From Marisa cornuarietis (Eukaryota > Mollusca > Gastropoda > Architaenioglossa > Ampullariidae): 64,000 nucleotides of DNA. The notes under the pieces were generated by a model. That model was not told the DNA's origin and ran no database searches. It worked only from the letters and a program-made list of their open reading frames with translations. The position numbers and the translations under genes are program-made. Of the stretch, positions 39,376-49,800 are shown in pieces (positions within the stretch are counted from its first letter, which is position 1; every line of letters starts with the position of its first letter). The DNA lies in assembly GCA_004794655.1 (NCBI GenBank), contig SMMW01000617.1:13081501-13145500 (forward strand). The letters run 5' to 3'.

Positions 39376-39650
39376 ATCTGGTTCTGTCTGCTGCTATTTT
39401 GGGGGCTGTCTCGACTGATGGACCTCTCCTCTTGAGGTCCTTCTCGATGGTTCGCCTCCATGTTTCTTTGGGCCTCTCTCTGTTCCTCTTTCCCTGCTGT
39501 GTCCATCGCAGGGCTGTTCTGGGGATTGAGTCTGGGGGCATGTGGTAGACGTGTCCTAGCCATCGCCCGCGCCGCGCCTTCTCTCGCAGCTCTTCATTTG
39601 AGATGGTGTTGGGCCAGAAGATCTTTTGTATGCACCGCAATCACTTGGTC
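39374..39650 (-). pseudogene. RTE-type LINE C-terminal fragment
   Basis: An open minus frame reads CIQKIFWPNTISNEELREKA, RRGRWLGHVYHMPPDSIPRT, ALRWTQQGKRNRERPKETWR and RTIEKDLKRRG. This is the conserved C-terminal stretch of endonuclease-reverse transcriptase LINEs (FWPNTISNEEL, WIGH, ALRWTPPGKR, RPKTTWRR). Only this end is present, inserted in the opposite orientation inside the plus-strand LINE. Confidence 0.8.
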
Positions 39651-39899
39651 TGAAACACTGATTCTGTTCCTTATGTACACAAACCCACTTTCGTCATGCA
39701 TCCAGTCTCACGAGGTTTCTCATCAATCATTTGCTGATGACACACAGTTGTACTACTCCACTCCACTGTACTGCTACTAGCACCATAGAAGCCTGTATTA
39801 GTGCCGTCAACGACTGGATGGTAACAAACAAACTTTAACACAACGATGATGACATGGAAGCCCTCCTATGCTGGAGAATAAGAAATCAACCTTCACTCG

Positions 39900-40180
39900 T
39901 TTGTCCGCCAAATAATAATAACAACTGAACATTTTTATATCGCATATTCACACTCATAGAGAGCATGCTCTTAGCGCTTAAAGCGGGGAAGAGACATGGA
40001 CTAAATGGATAGAACACGAGGGATGGAAGAATAAACAACAGTACTGACGACAAACAGAAAACGAATATAGAAAGCACAAAAAGGCACCAAGTAACAGGAA
40101 CAGAGAATATAGTGACTCTGCAGAGAAAGATGGGTAAAGTAGCAAGAGCGGAAAGGGGAGGGTAAGAAGGACGAGCATTG
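39900..40180 (-). mobile_element. Antisense copy of the host LINE's 3' UTR, nested in that LINE
   Basis: Read on the minus strand it gives TTAAGCGCTAAGAGCATGCT, GAGTGTGAATATGCGATAT and an ATTATT tail. It is homologous to 41265-41371, and the upstream pyrimidine-rich part matches 41060-41260. A 5'-truncated sister copy has inserted tail-first into the ORF of the larger LINE at about 39900. Confidence 0.75.
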
Positions 40181-40301
40181 TGTGGACTGTGTAAAGAGTA
40201 ATGCTCAAGGGTCAAATCACATCAAGGTGGGCGAAACCAACATCACCTTCGCGTCATCCGTCAGGAATCTGGGATTTATTGTCACTGATGACATGACACT
40301 C

Positions 40302-40492
40302 GATAAACATGTTACAGCTGTCTGTCAGTCTCTCTATTATGATAAACAGGTTACGTCTGTCAGTCTGCCTATTATGATAAACATGTTACAGCTGTCTGTC
40401 AGTCTGTCTATTATGATAAACATGTTACAGCTGTCTGTCAGTCTGTCTTTTATGATAAACATGTTACAGCTGTTTGTCAGTCTGCCTATTAT
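40302..40492 (+). repeat. 39-bp in-frame tandem repeat inside the LINE ORF
   Basis: Five copies of GATAAACATGTTACAGCTGT ... CTATTAT. Starts are at 40302, 40341, 40376, 40415 and 40454; the second copy lacks 4 bases. Each encodes the DKHVTAVCQSLYY segment of the RT C-terminal region, present once in related LINEs. The 4-base loss shifts the later copies to another frame. Confidence 0.9.
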
Positions 40493-41319
40493 GAGCTCCG
40501 TAAGATCAGCGCCACCCGTCACTTTCTCTCTACACGTGCTACCAACGCTCTTGTCCGTGCATTTGTTTTCTCTCGGCTTGACTATTGCAACTGCTTGCTG
40601 GCAGGCTGCGCTGCATGTCTTATTCAAAAACTCCAGAAACTCCGCTGCACGTCTGGTGCTTAGAGCTAGAAAACGAGACCATTTCACTCCTCTCCTTCGT
40701 TTTCTACACTGGCTACCCGTCCATTCTCGCATCAAGTACAAACTGTCTGCGCTGTGTTTTAATTCCTTTGCAGGCTTCTGTCCTGATTATTTCTCTGAAC
40801 TTCTCATCCCTTACGTTCCACCCAGACAACTCCGCTTCTCGTCTGACGACCCTCTCCTAACTGTTCCTGTCACCAGAACAACAACATATGGTCACAGGAC
40901 TTTTAGTTACTGTGCAGTGAAACAATGGAATTCTCTCCCTTTCCATATCCGCCGCCTACCCGCTATTGAATCCTTAAACGTGGACTGAAAACGCACCTCT
41001 TTCTTGTATGTATTACTCCTAAAAACAATCCACACAATGCGAATCCTTTTTCAAACCCTTCCTCCCTTTTCCGCTTATTGATACTTCCCTCCTCGTCTTC
41101 CTTTTGCAAAATCACAATACTCTCAGTCCTTGCTACCTGTTTCCTCTTTGCGTTCTCTCTTTTTGCTTTTTATTCGTCGGCGGTACTACTGTTTATCGTT
41201 CTGTATGTTGTTTGTTCTTCTATCCCTCGTATGTTGCCCATGTCTCGTTCTTGTTATTAAAAAGCGCTAAGTGCATGTTCCTTAGGAGTGTGAGTATGCG
41301 CTATACAAATTTTGCGTTG

Positions 41320-41372
<53 letters not shown>

Positions 41373-41906
41373 GTGCTGTAATTCTTGTGGGCATGAACGG
41401 TTGACCAAATAGTGTACCCAAAACGAAAGTGATGAAGCACCTCTACTAAGACCCACAGAAGTAAAAACACAGTTACGCATCAATGCTTAGAATCCACATT
41501 TCATCATTACTCGTAAACATTTTTTTGTTATTTAATATTCCCTGCAAAATAGAAGGTATTCCTCGTCTATACATTATTTAAAGAATCTGCAAGCAGGATG
41601 GACATAAACGTCTGTGATCGAAGAAAAACATATCTGAATCAGATACAAGGTACAGAAGATGGCACGTGGTCGGATAAAAAACATACATACAATGCTGCTG
41701 CTTCTGTGATGGTGTACATTTTTTTGATGATCTAACCATTTCTGAACTCATTTCAAACACACGCTAATCACAATATTTTACACTTTATCGAGAAATGTTT
41801 CACTAAGTGGTATTTTCGATTTTTAAAAAACTTTTCCCAGACTCTGTGTGCTGATTTCTCAATCATTATTGCGAAAGTATTACAATTTAAAAACTGTTAT
41901 GTAGAT

Positions 41907-41907
<1 letters not shown>

Positions 41908-41973
<66 letters not shown>
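41908..41973. repeat. (GT)n microsatellite
   Basis: About 32 GT units. The stretch 41372-44110 holds this array, a 36-base tandem duplication around TCGAATTNATTGAAGAGTAAC at about 42089-42143, a short TC/CA tract at 43398-43428, and no gene I can support. Confidence 0.9.
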
Positions 41974-41977
<4 letters not shown>

Positions 41978-43394
41978 GACGCATGTCTGCTGTAAACTTT
42001 TATTTACAAATTTACTCTTCTGCAGAGCAGACCTGCTATAGACCCGATTCTATACAAAGGCTCCCAAAATTGTTAACACTCTTCTTCACAGTCGAATTTA
42101 TTGAAGAGTAACTTTTCTTCATAATCGAATTCATTGAAGAGTAACCAAGACCCTGGACTGTAACTGGCACTGTTCCCTTTCCGTTATCTTCATAACCTTG
42201 TCGTGATTCCACCTTTAAACCTTGCTCAACAGTCCATCTTCTGTCGCTGCCACTTCGGAGACTGACAGTCTAATCAGCATCGTTACTGTAGGTAACGAGG
42301 TTCGTTAATTAGACTTGTCTTGTCCGGTCTGTCATGGTTATTAAAGCTAGTTTATTCTTTTATGTTGGTTACCCAAAATGTTCTTCGTTCATCTCTGTAT
42401 CGACACCTATAGTTAGACTCCTGAAGGACGATGTTGGAGAGTCGTGTTGGGGGAACCAGACCAGCTTAGTTGTGACTTTTACAATTCTGACCACTGTGTT
42501 TAGTCAATCAGTACTCAAGTTGTGTCTCTATATATGAGGAGACGAATTAATTGTCATTTTATACTATTAAAATAGTTATTGTTATTTTAAGGAGTGATAA
42601 AGAGAAATTAAATTACATGTCTTGAAATAATTGAGCGAGGTTTGTTCGTTTAAGAGTGCATGCAAGAGAAAGAGAGAGTAGTGATGAAAGCAATGTACAG
42701 GTGAGAGTGATTGAACAAATCTCCGATGTCTCTAATAGTTCTTCCCATTGTCAACATACATTAATACTTACTCAATCACTCAAATACTCACTCGATAAGT
42801 CACATATTTTCTCAGTGTTTTGATTGATGGGCACTGTGAGGGTACTGTACTCTTCCTCTCTCTTGAGTTGAGTAGTCCGTACGTTAGTCGTGGATGTTGT
42901 TGTACTCACTAGTATTGTATAGGTATTGTATATTTATTGTATAGTTATTGTATAGTTATTTCTTTTATTTCAGTGTAAAATACGGGGTCACACGCACAGT
43001 CAGAAGCACACGCTGAAAGCTTAACTAACCATTTCCATAAATAGATGGTGTGACAAACCTAATGATGGCAGGGCGGGGGAATTCAATCCTCTGCAGTACT
43101 TTGGATGTCTGCAGCTCAAGTGTAGGACTTTCCTCTTTTTCTCTTTCCTTCCTTCTCTCTCTCCAGGGCCATGATTGTAGTGTTTCTGTCGTGTTTTTAT
43201 TGAACCAGAAGTCTTCTCAGCTTTCGTTCCCACCTTACTTTCCTCCTTGTAAGCCACGTGGACATGTCCTGCTATTGTTTCTCAAGTTGTCTGCATGAAG
43301 ACTGAGCTACTTGGCTTTAAATGGTTTGTTGTCCGTATGTTAATAGTGAATAGTGCATACGTGTGGCTATAGATGTGTCTACAGAGTGTCTACA

Positions 43395-43426
<32 letters not shown>

Positions 43427-44116
43427 GCTGAGGTAACATCTTTTCTACACTCTTTGTTTTCAATTAGAAAAAGTTTTCTCAGATATCCACTAGACATTCG
43501 TTTCTACCTGAAAAGGCAATGACTCAGCTCTCCCACTATTGTTTCCCAAGCGATTCACTGGACAGCTTCATGTACCATCCCAGCCATTGATCAGTTCTTA
43601 CTCCCTACAAGTGCCTGTCGCACTCATTGTAGTTATTTTCATCGTGCAACTTAACCGAAGCAGTTACTACTCACTGTTATACGCTTGAAAGTTTTCGTAG
43701 GGTTGATATATTCCTCCACAGCTGATATTACACTTATGTTTTAGAAAATTATATTTGAGAAAAAATCAAAAAAGGATATAGATTTGTCTCTTAACCCTTC
43801 TGTTTTGAGTGCTTATTCTTTCCTTATAAGTTGAAACGAATGTCAAATGGAAATGTGAGACAACGGGCTTGTTACTAAAAACGTTGCAAAAAGGATGTTA
43901 CCTCAGGTCTGCACACCTACACTACTTACACCTCCCCCCTCTCTCTCTCTCTCAAACACAGAGCTGTAGCGGATAGGGTGTAGAGTGGGGTGTTGAACAG
44001 TATTATAGACAAGTCGTAGTTCAACACACAGGGTTGTCACTGACACGCAGCAATTTGGAGAAATTCATATCTTCTTATTTTTCGTTCTTTCCCGTGCGGA
44101 GCTCACCCTCTGTCCA

Positions 44117-44382
44117 GGGGCCAGTTGCACAACACATTTCTAATTTTAAACACTTTTAGGCCTTAACTCTATTTAGATAATTGGTTTAAAGTGCACACCA
44201 CAATTTTAGAATGTTTAAAACGAAAACTGCTTTAAGTAAGATAAAGTTGTTTAAGTCTGACTGTCCGTCCTGTCAGTACAATTTTTTGCATGTTTTTCTA
44301 CAATGCATCAAAGTGGCTAAGAAGATATTTTGGTTCTTTAGAACAGTTTTAAGGTTTAGAAACGTGTTGTGCAACTGGCCCC
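44117..44382. mobile_element. Palindromic MITE, GGGGCCAGTTGCACAACAC ends, intact copy
   Basis: Left end GGGGCCAGTTGCACAACAC and right end GTGTTGTGCAACTGGCCCC are perfect 19-bp inverted repeats, and similarity continues inward (TTTCTAATTTTAAACACTTT against AACAGTTTTAAGGTTTAGAA). The length is 266 bp with no ORF. A second copy is at 57493-58934, split by a LINE. Confidence 0.85.
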
Positions 44383-44574
44383 AGGGGAAGTTAGAAGTTT
44401 TCGTAAAACTTGTATTTCTCGTGCGGTCTGGGGTGAGTTCACCTGTTGTCCAGGTGGACACAGGTGGGTATTTAATCCCGACCGCAAGCGGCCACTGCTG
44501 CTGGTTCTTTAGTGTCGCACCTTTGCTACTGAAGACATGAGGCCACTGTTGATGTCGCCGGACGGGTTGTTACA

Positions 44575-44921
44575 AAGAGAGCTGAAGACTCTACGCCATT
44601 CTGCTGCTGTGAGCGGAGAACAAGCGCCAAGCTGACGGAAGGTTGCCAGAACCAGTCAGGACAACCGGAGCTGGCGAGAAAGGCGGTACGAGTCACATTA
44701 TCGTTCCAGAGTGTCGAGCTACTGTGCTCTACCAACACCAGTGTCAACGACGACAACCCACCGACTGAGGGGAGGGCCGTCCCGGTATTCCCGGGGCAGC
44801 GAGCCAAAGATAGCCACGCCCATCCTGCACCGCACCCTTACATCCGGGGAACCTCTGACGCAGGGCAAACGTGAGCTATCGGGGACGCCGGACTTCCATG
44901 AGACACGGCGGACAGAAGGTA
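44575..44921 (+). CDS. Possible exon of an unidentified gene (low confidence)
   Basis: A GC-richer stretch is open in one plus frame from after a TGA at about 44634 to a good donor, ACAGAAG/GTAAGAC, at about 44921. The peptide is basic and Ser/Thr/Arg-rich (for example VSTTTTHRLRGGPSRYSRGS and TSGEPLTQGKRELSGTPDF). A second frame is open over 44538-44870. No in-frame ATG and no domain was recognised. It lies between a MITE (44117-44382) and another MITE (45173-45322). Base composition and the donor are the only support; it may be a 5' exon that is partly untranslated. Confidence 0.25.
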
Positions 44922-45172
44922 AGACTTTTTCTTTGACATATTTTCCAGTTAGATGGAGATTCCGTCACCTCGTTTACTTTTCACCACCTTCTGCCGGGGG
45001 TAGAGGTAAAACTGTTGATTGAGACGGACTGTTAGCAGTTAACAAAATTTTTCAAGATTTTGTTGGTGTTTGTTTTTTGTGTCCCCGTCTCCGATTATAC
45101 TGGTCTGTCAGTGTGTATAGTTCTACTGACAGAGAGAGAGGGCCGTAGGACTCGTCTTGCTTTTGCGTGTTG

Positions 45173-45322
45173 CAGTGGCGTAGGAACAGGGGGGCAAGGG
45201 GGGCAGCCGCCCCCCAAAAAAAGATACTGGGAAGGCAAGAATGTGAACGTTATTCATTGTCAGCATGGAGCTTGCCCCCCCCAAAAAAAAAAAGCCGAGC
45301 ATCTTCCTACGCCACTGTGTTT
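45173..45322. mobile_element. Short inverted-repeat MITE (CAGTGGCGTA ends), copy 2
   Basis: CAGTGGCGTAGGAAC at the left and TTCCTACGCCACTG at the right, with GGGGGCAGCCGCCCCCC near the left end. The interior AAGGCAAGAATGTGAACGTT and CAGCATGGAGCTTGCCCCC is the reverse of copy 1 at 26243-26395. The two are inverted relative to each other. Confidence 0.8.
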
Positions 45323-46050
45323 ATTTTTTTCCAAGCTCTGTCTGCTTAGCGTAAAATCTGTTTGAAATGTTTACGTTCGACGTTCCCGTCCCTGTCTTGT
45401 ACGTTTGTTAGAAATTTTGCAGTAACGATTAGAACCTCCTAGCTAATTTCGCTGGCAGAATCCTGTTAGTAAAAAAAAGTATTGGTGAACTTTATAAAGA
45501 TCAAGCGGTAACATAAGTAGCAAGACGTGTTGGCAGCACAATTTCCCCAAAAGTGTTTTCTTGTGATTGTGTCTAGTGCAATGTTTATCATAAACAGCCT
45601 CCTCCTGACGGCCACCTGTCATAAAATCATCCGATCACATCAGATCTTTTTCTCTAGGTCAAAGACCACATCGTCTGCAACCAAATGAACAAAGTTTGTT
45701 TAAAAGGAAACAAAAATTCTATTAAAAGAGCATTAAAACCCAATCCAATATTAAAGTACATTCACGCAAAACAGTTTAAATTGTGTTTGGTTTTCTTTGA
45801 CACTGCCTGCTTGAGTTAGGTAACAGATATTTCAGTTCATCAATTAATTTTTTAATTACTTTTTAATTCTCTTTGACATTTTATGACAAGTATGCAAAAG
45901 ACTGAATGGTGATAATTATATTCCTCCCGCCATGTCGTGTCTCTTTCTCGCGTAAATGTAGTTATAAGTACATAAGTAGAGTACTCACGAAGTAACTACA
46001 TTGATGATAAGATGTTTTTAGTATGCAAGAAAAGTTACCTGTTCCTGTGT

Positions 46051-46251
46051 TTATTTTTCTTTCACAGGCTCGTCACAAAGAGGGCAGCACGTGACTGCTA
46101 CACTGCACCCGCTACACACACACTTGTGCTGACACGGGTAAAAAGTGACATCAAATTTCGGGTGGCCACACAACCCACATGGCAGCCCCACTCGCTTCAG
46201 GTTATCTTCTCCTCCAAAGTGTGAAGGAGAAAAGTCTTCGGACCCTCGTCT
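46051..46251 (-). CDS. Terminal exon encoding a C-terminal RING finger (parent gene unknown)
   Basis: Read on the minus strand, this open stretch ends PCGLCGHPKFDVTFYPCQHK, then CVCSGCSVAVTCCPLCDEP, VKEK and stop. That is a C3HC4-type RING: Cys-x2-Cys, a long loop, Cys-x-His-x2-Cys-x-Cys-x2-Cys and Cys-Pro-x-Cys, in the C-terminal position seen in MIB-type ubiquitin ligases. RING domains bind E2 enzymes and promote ubiquitin transfer. A linker GSEDFSPSHFGGEDNLKR precedes it. The upstream limit is the in-frame TGA at 46252-46254, so the exon must start by splicing downstream of that; the candidate acceptors (GAAG at about 46250, GACGAG, CCGAAG) are weak. AATAAA overlaps the stop. No other exon of a RING ligase was found upstream on this strand; the next 2 kb is repeat. 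It could be the last exon of gene C, of an unseen gene, or a displaced fragment. Confidence 0.6.
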   Translation of the reverse strand, partial: RRGSEDFSPSHFGGEDNLKRVGLPCGLCGHPKFDVTFYPCQHKCVCSGCSVAVTCCPLCDEPVKEK

Positions 46252-46472
46252 TCAGCAGACTTGCTACACGCGCACACACACAGCAAACGCTGTTATTGCT
46301 GCCTTGAGGCATCTGTACTTCCAGTCAATAGATTCAACTAAAGACTTGTTTTTTCGCTGAAAACGAGGGTAGCTACCAACCTCTGATGTACGCGTCCAGA
46401 GGCTTTCGTATGTCCCTTGACCATGGCTACTTACGAATATAAAGTCTAGTTCGGTTTTTGTTGTTGTTGTTT

Positions 46473-47022
46473 TGAGTGAGTGAGTGAGTGAGTGAGTGAG
46501 TGAGTGAGTGAGTGAGTGAGTGAGTGAGTGAGTGGAGTGATGTTGAGGAGTGGAGGAGGAGGAGGAGTGAGGGAGGAGGAGGAGGAGGAGTGAGTGAGGA
46601 GGAGTGGAGGAGGAGGAGGAGGAGTGAGTGGAGTGGAGGGAGGAGGAGTGAGGAGGAGGAGTGAGTGAGAGGAGTGAGGAGTTGGAGTGGAGGAGTGAGG
46701 AGGAGGAGGAGGAGGAGTGAGGAGTGAGTGAGAGGAGGAGGAGGAGGAGTGAGTGAGAGGAGGAGTGAGGTGAGAGGAGTGGAGTGAGGAGGAGTGAGTG
46801 AGAGGAGTGGAGGAGGAGTGAGGAGTGAGGAGGAGGAGTGAGTGAGGATGAGGAGTGAGTGAGTGAGGGAGTGAGTGAGTGAGTGAGTGAGTGAGTGAGT
46901 GAGTGAGTGAGTGAGTGAGTGAGTGAGTGAGTGAGTGAGTGAGCGGTGAGCGGAGTGGAGTGAGTGAGCGGAGGAGTGAGTGAGCGGAGTGAGTGAGCGA
47001 GAGGAGTGAGTGAGTGAGTGCC
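46473..47022. repeat. Purine-rich (GAGT)n / (GGA)n array
   Basis: GAGT blocks at 46473-46532 and 46860-46942 flank 330 bases of GGAGGA, GGAGTGA and GAGTGAGAGGA mixtures. The plus strand has virtually no C for 550 bases. The long Ser/Leu/His/Thr frames on the minus strand are products of the repeat. Confidence 0.95.
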
Positions 47023-48715
47023 GCCATATATCAATCTCCGTCCCGGCCGCCCGTCGTCCTGGCTGAATCCTCGTCCCCTGCCGTGTTCACCTGTCGTCAT
47101 TAATACCCTGGTCGGCCCCGTCTGCGCTCGGCCTGGCGTCGCCATTGGCTATTGGTCGGCCCTGCCTCATTGCGCCTGCCGCCATTATTGGGCTGGGCCC
47201 TGGCCGGGCCCTGCCTCGCTTCGTGGCTGCGTCATTATTGGCCCTGTCGTCCTTCCGTTCGCCGTTCGGCGTCGGCCATAACCCTGCCGGTCCGGTGCCC
47301 GCCTCGCCATTGGTTCGATGTCATTGGCTGGAATTCCTTGGCCCTGCTCGTTCGGGCCCCCTGGCTCGTCCTGTTCATGTCATTATTAATGGCCGGTCCC
47401 TCTTCTGCCTCGGTACTACGCCGTTATTGGCTTCCCGCCGGCCCTGCCTCGCTTCGTCTGGCGTCACATTAATGGGCCCTGGTCCCCCTCCGTCTTCGTC
47501 TGGCGTGGCTAATTCCTCGGCCCCTGCCTCGCTTCCGCTGCCGCGTATTAGCTTCCCCTCGCTTCGTAAGCTTCGAGCGCTTCGCTTATTAATGCACCTG
47601 GCCCTGCCGCCCCGGCTTCGTGGCCTGATGCCGCATTATGGGCTCGGCCCCTCACGTCTGGCGTCATTACCTACACCCCCCTGGCCCGCCGTCTGCGTCA
47701 TTATTATTCCGGTCGGTTCCCTGCCTCGCTGTAATTCCGTCGGCCGCTCCGCCGCTATTAGCGTATGAATTTGGTCGGCCCTGGCCTGGATCGTTATTAC
47801 GGCTATTCTACTGGCCCCTGCCTGGCCGTTCCATGTCATTATTAGGCCGGCCGGGTTCCTTTGCCTCGCCGTCTGGCCGTTAACTGGCCCGGCTGTCTGG
47901 CCGTTTAATTTGGCCGGTTCTTTCGCCACATAATATCCCCACGGCCCTGCCCCTCATTGCTCATGTCATTATTATCTGCCGGCCCTGCCTCGGCTGCGGT
48001 GCCATTAGCTGGCTGTCTCTGGTCAATCTCTGCTCCTCCTCGCCTTCGTGTTCAGTTGCCATGCCTGGTCCTTCGCTGCCTGTGCCGTTACGTAATATTC
48101 CTATTGCCCTGCCTCGGCTGTTTGCTCTAGTTGCCGTATAATTCTACTGGCCCTGCTTGCCTGCCACATACATTCTCCTGGCCCCTCTGCTCGCTGTGTT
48201 TGTTACATAAGCCTGCCCCGCTGGCCTCCTCGTCATTGCCTTGAGGCTGGCCATACACTCGCTGGCCCTGCCTCGCCTGCCTTGAGGTTGCCACATACCC
48301 ACTGGCCCTGCCTCGCTTCGTGTCCTGCCACATATACCCTGCCGGCCCTCTGCCTCGGGCTGCCTGCCATACACCTGGCTGGGCCCTGCTTCGCTGCCTA
48401 CATATATTAGCCCTGGCCGGGTCTCCTTGGCTGCCTGGATGCACATGGCCGGCCCTGGCGGCTCCCTGCCTCGCCGTGTTTCCTGGCCCTTGGCCGCCCT
48501 CTCTGCCTCTTGTGGCCTTGCTGTCACATGCCCTGGCTGGCCCTGCCTCGCTGTGGCCTGAAGCTGGCTGGCCCTGGCCGGGCTCTGCCTCGGCCAGTGG
48601 CCTGGCGGGCTGGCCCTGGCCGGGCCCTGCTCGCCAGCTGTGCCTATGCTGCCCTGGGCTGACTCCACGCCGGGTCTTCTGCCTGCCTGTGCCTGCCTGG
48701 CGTCGTCAATCATCA
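47023..48715. repeat. GC-rich degenerate tandem-like repeat block
   Basis: About 1.7 kb built from recurring GGCCCTGCCTCGCTTCGT, TCTGGCGTCATTATTGGCC, GGCCGG and, further right, TGCCACATA words at irregular spacing. It is far more GC-rich than anything else in the window and starts immediately after the GAGT array. No unit is exactly repeated. Pro/Ala/Arg-rich frames on both strands are compositional. A GT/GGGT-rich tract follows at 48785-48878. Confidence 0.8.
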
Positions 48716-49800
48716 CTTAGCAATATTCCCAATTTTCTGGCAGAAACCTGTATAATGTGGCTATAACTTCTGTATATACACACAAGGTTTGTGTGTGTCT
48801 GTGTGTGGGTTTGTGTGTGTGTCTGTGTGGGTGGGGTGTGTGTGTGTGGGGTGGTGTATGTGGGGGTGTGTGTGTATTAAGACCATTAGAGAAATTATAA
48901 TTTCTTCACTAGAAGTGAATAACAAAGCCATAAGACATTAGATGAGATGTGTTTGCATGTGTTGGAGATGGAAGGAGAATGAGAAGGTTTGAAATTTTTA
49001 GCATTTAAAGCAAACTAGACAATAAAAAAACAGAAAATAAGGAAAGGAACTGAGAGCCTTTTAATGTTCATGGACAGATTAACGATAAAAAATTACTTTA
49101 ATATGATGTCCTATGCACTTGCCATAGTGTCTATGGAGACGCAATAAATTTACATAATCATGTCAAACTCATTAAAGGAATTCTAATAATGACATGTTAA
49201 AAGGTTAGTTACATGTGTTAACCATATAACCATAACACCATCAAATAGTGGCGTATAGCTTTTATGGGATGTTCATGTTTACGCTCATTTCCAGTGCGTT
49301 TCTATAAAGGAATAAATAAATTTAAATATAGGAAGGGACTTTGTATTGGTGCTGCGGGTTTGCCTCGTTTGTTATGTAAGTTGATAAAAGAGACAACAAA
49401 TACGCTCTGTTGTTCATAGCAGCAAACACTTTTTTAAAATGAGGGTATTAACGAATCTGTCGAGCTTTTGACATAGCTGTTGACCTAACAGGCCTTCCTT
49501 ACCCTGGGGAGATTTTCTATGGAGCGGGGTACCACACGTTTGATCCTTTAACATCATTTTTCCTCATTGACTATAACCACTCACGTGTAAACAATTTTAT
49601 GTCAAGTAGTGATGTAGATCATAGTTCACGTGTTCTAATCTTTGCAGTCTATATTTTGTTACTGAATGAAATGTAGATATTGACAATCCAATTGTAAACA
49701 TATTATTATATACTGGGAAAATAATTTACGATTGCAATTACAAGGGGCCCGGAGAGTCGTCTGTCCCGGAGCCCGTGCTGGCTCTCGGCGGCCCTGCTCG

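Larger units (their letters stand above)
36627..41371 (+). mobile_element. CR1/jockey-type LINE, near full RT, split by two nested insertions
   Basis: RT parts appear in order. At 36627-37350: PVSAADINVIILKAKPATC, LNNYRPVFNLSFLSKIIEKV, AQSSYRPSQSTETSLIKVT, the AFDT region, [17 protein letters not shown] and WVPQGAVLGPVL. At 39655-39895: FLMYTNPLSS, QSFADDTQLY, MVTNKL. At 40185-41000: SVRNLGFIVTDDMTLDKHV, SRLDYCNCLLAGC, AVKQWNSLPFHIRR. The 3' UTR ends AAAGCGCTAAGTGCATG ... GCGCTATACAAATTTTGCG and an ATT microsatellite (41322-41371). The first break holds a 2.3 kb insert with a minisatellite; the second an antisense LINE tail. Frameshifts and stops make it dead. Confidence 0.85.

Noticed and set aside
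46264..47145. 293- and 193-codon Ser/Leu/Thr/His-rich frames on the minus strand
   Set aside because: They are translations of the GAGT/GGA array; every frame is open because the repeat lacks stops.
47018..48766. Several 80-207-codon Pro/Ala/Gly/Arg-rich frames on both strands
   Set aside because: High GC content removes stops; frames overlap on both strands with no domain, start context or splice sites.
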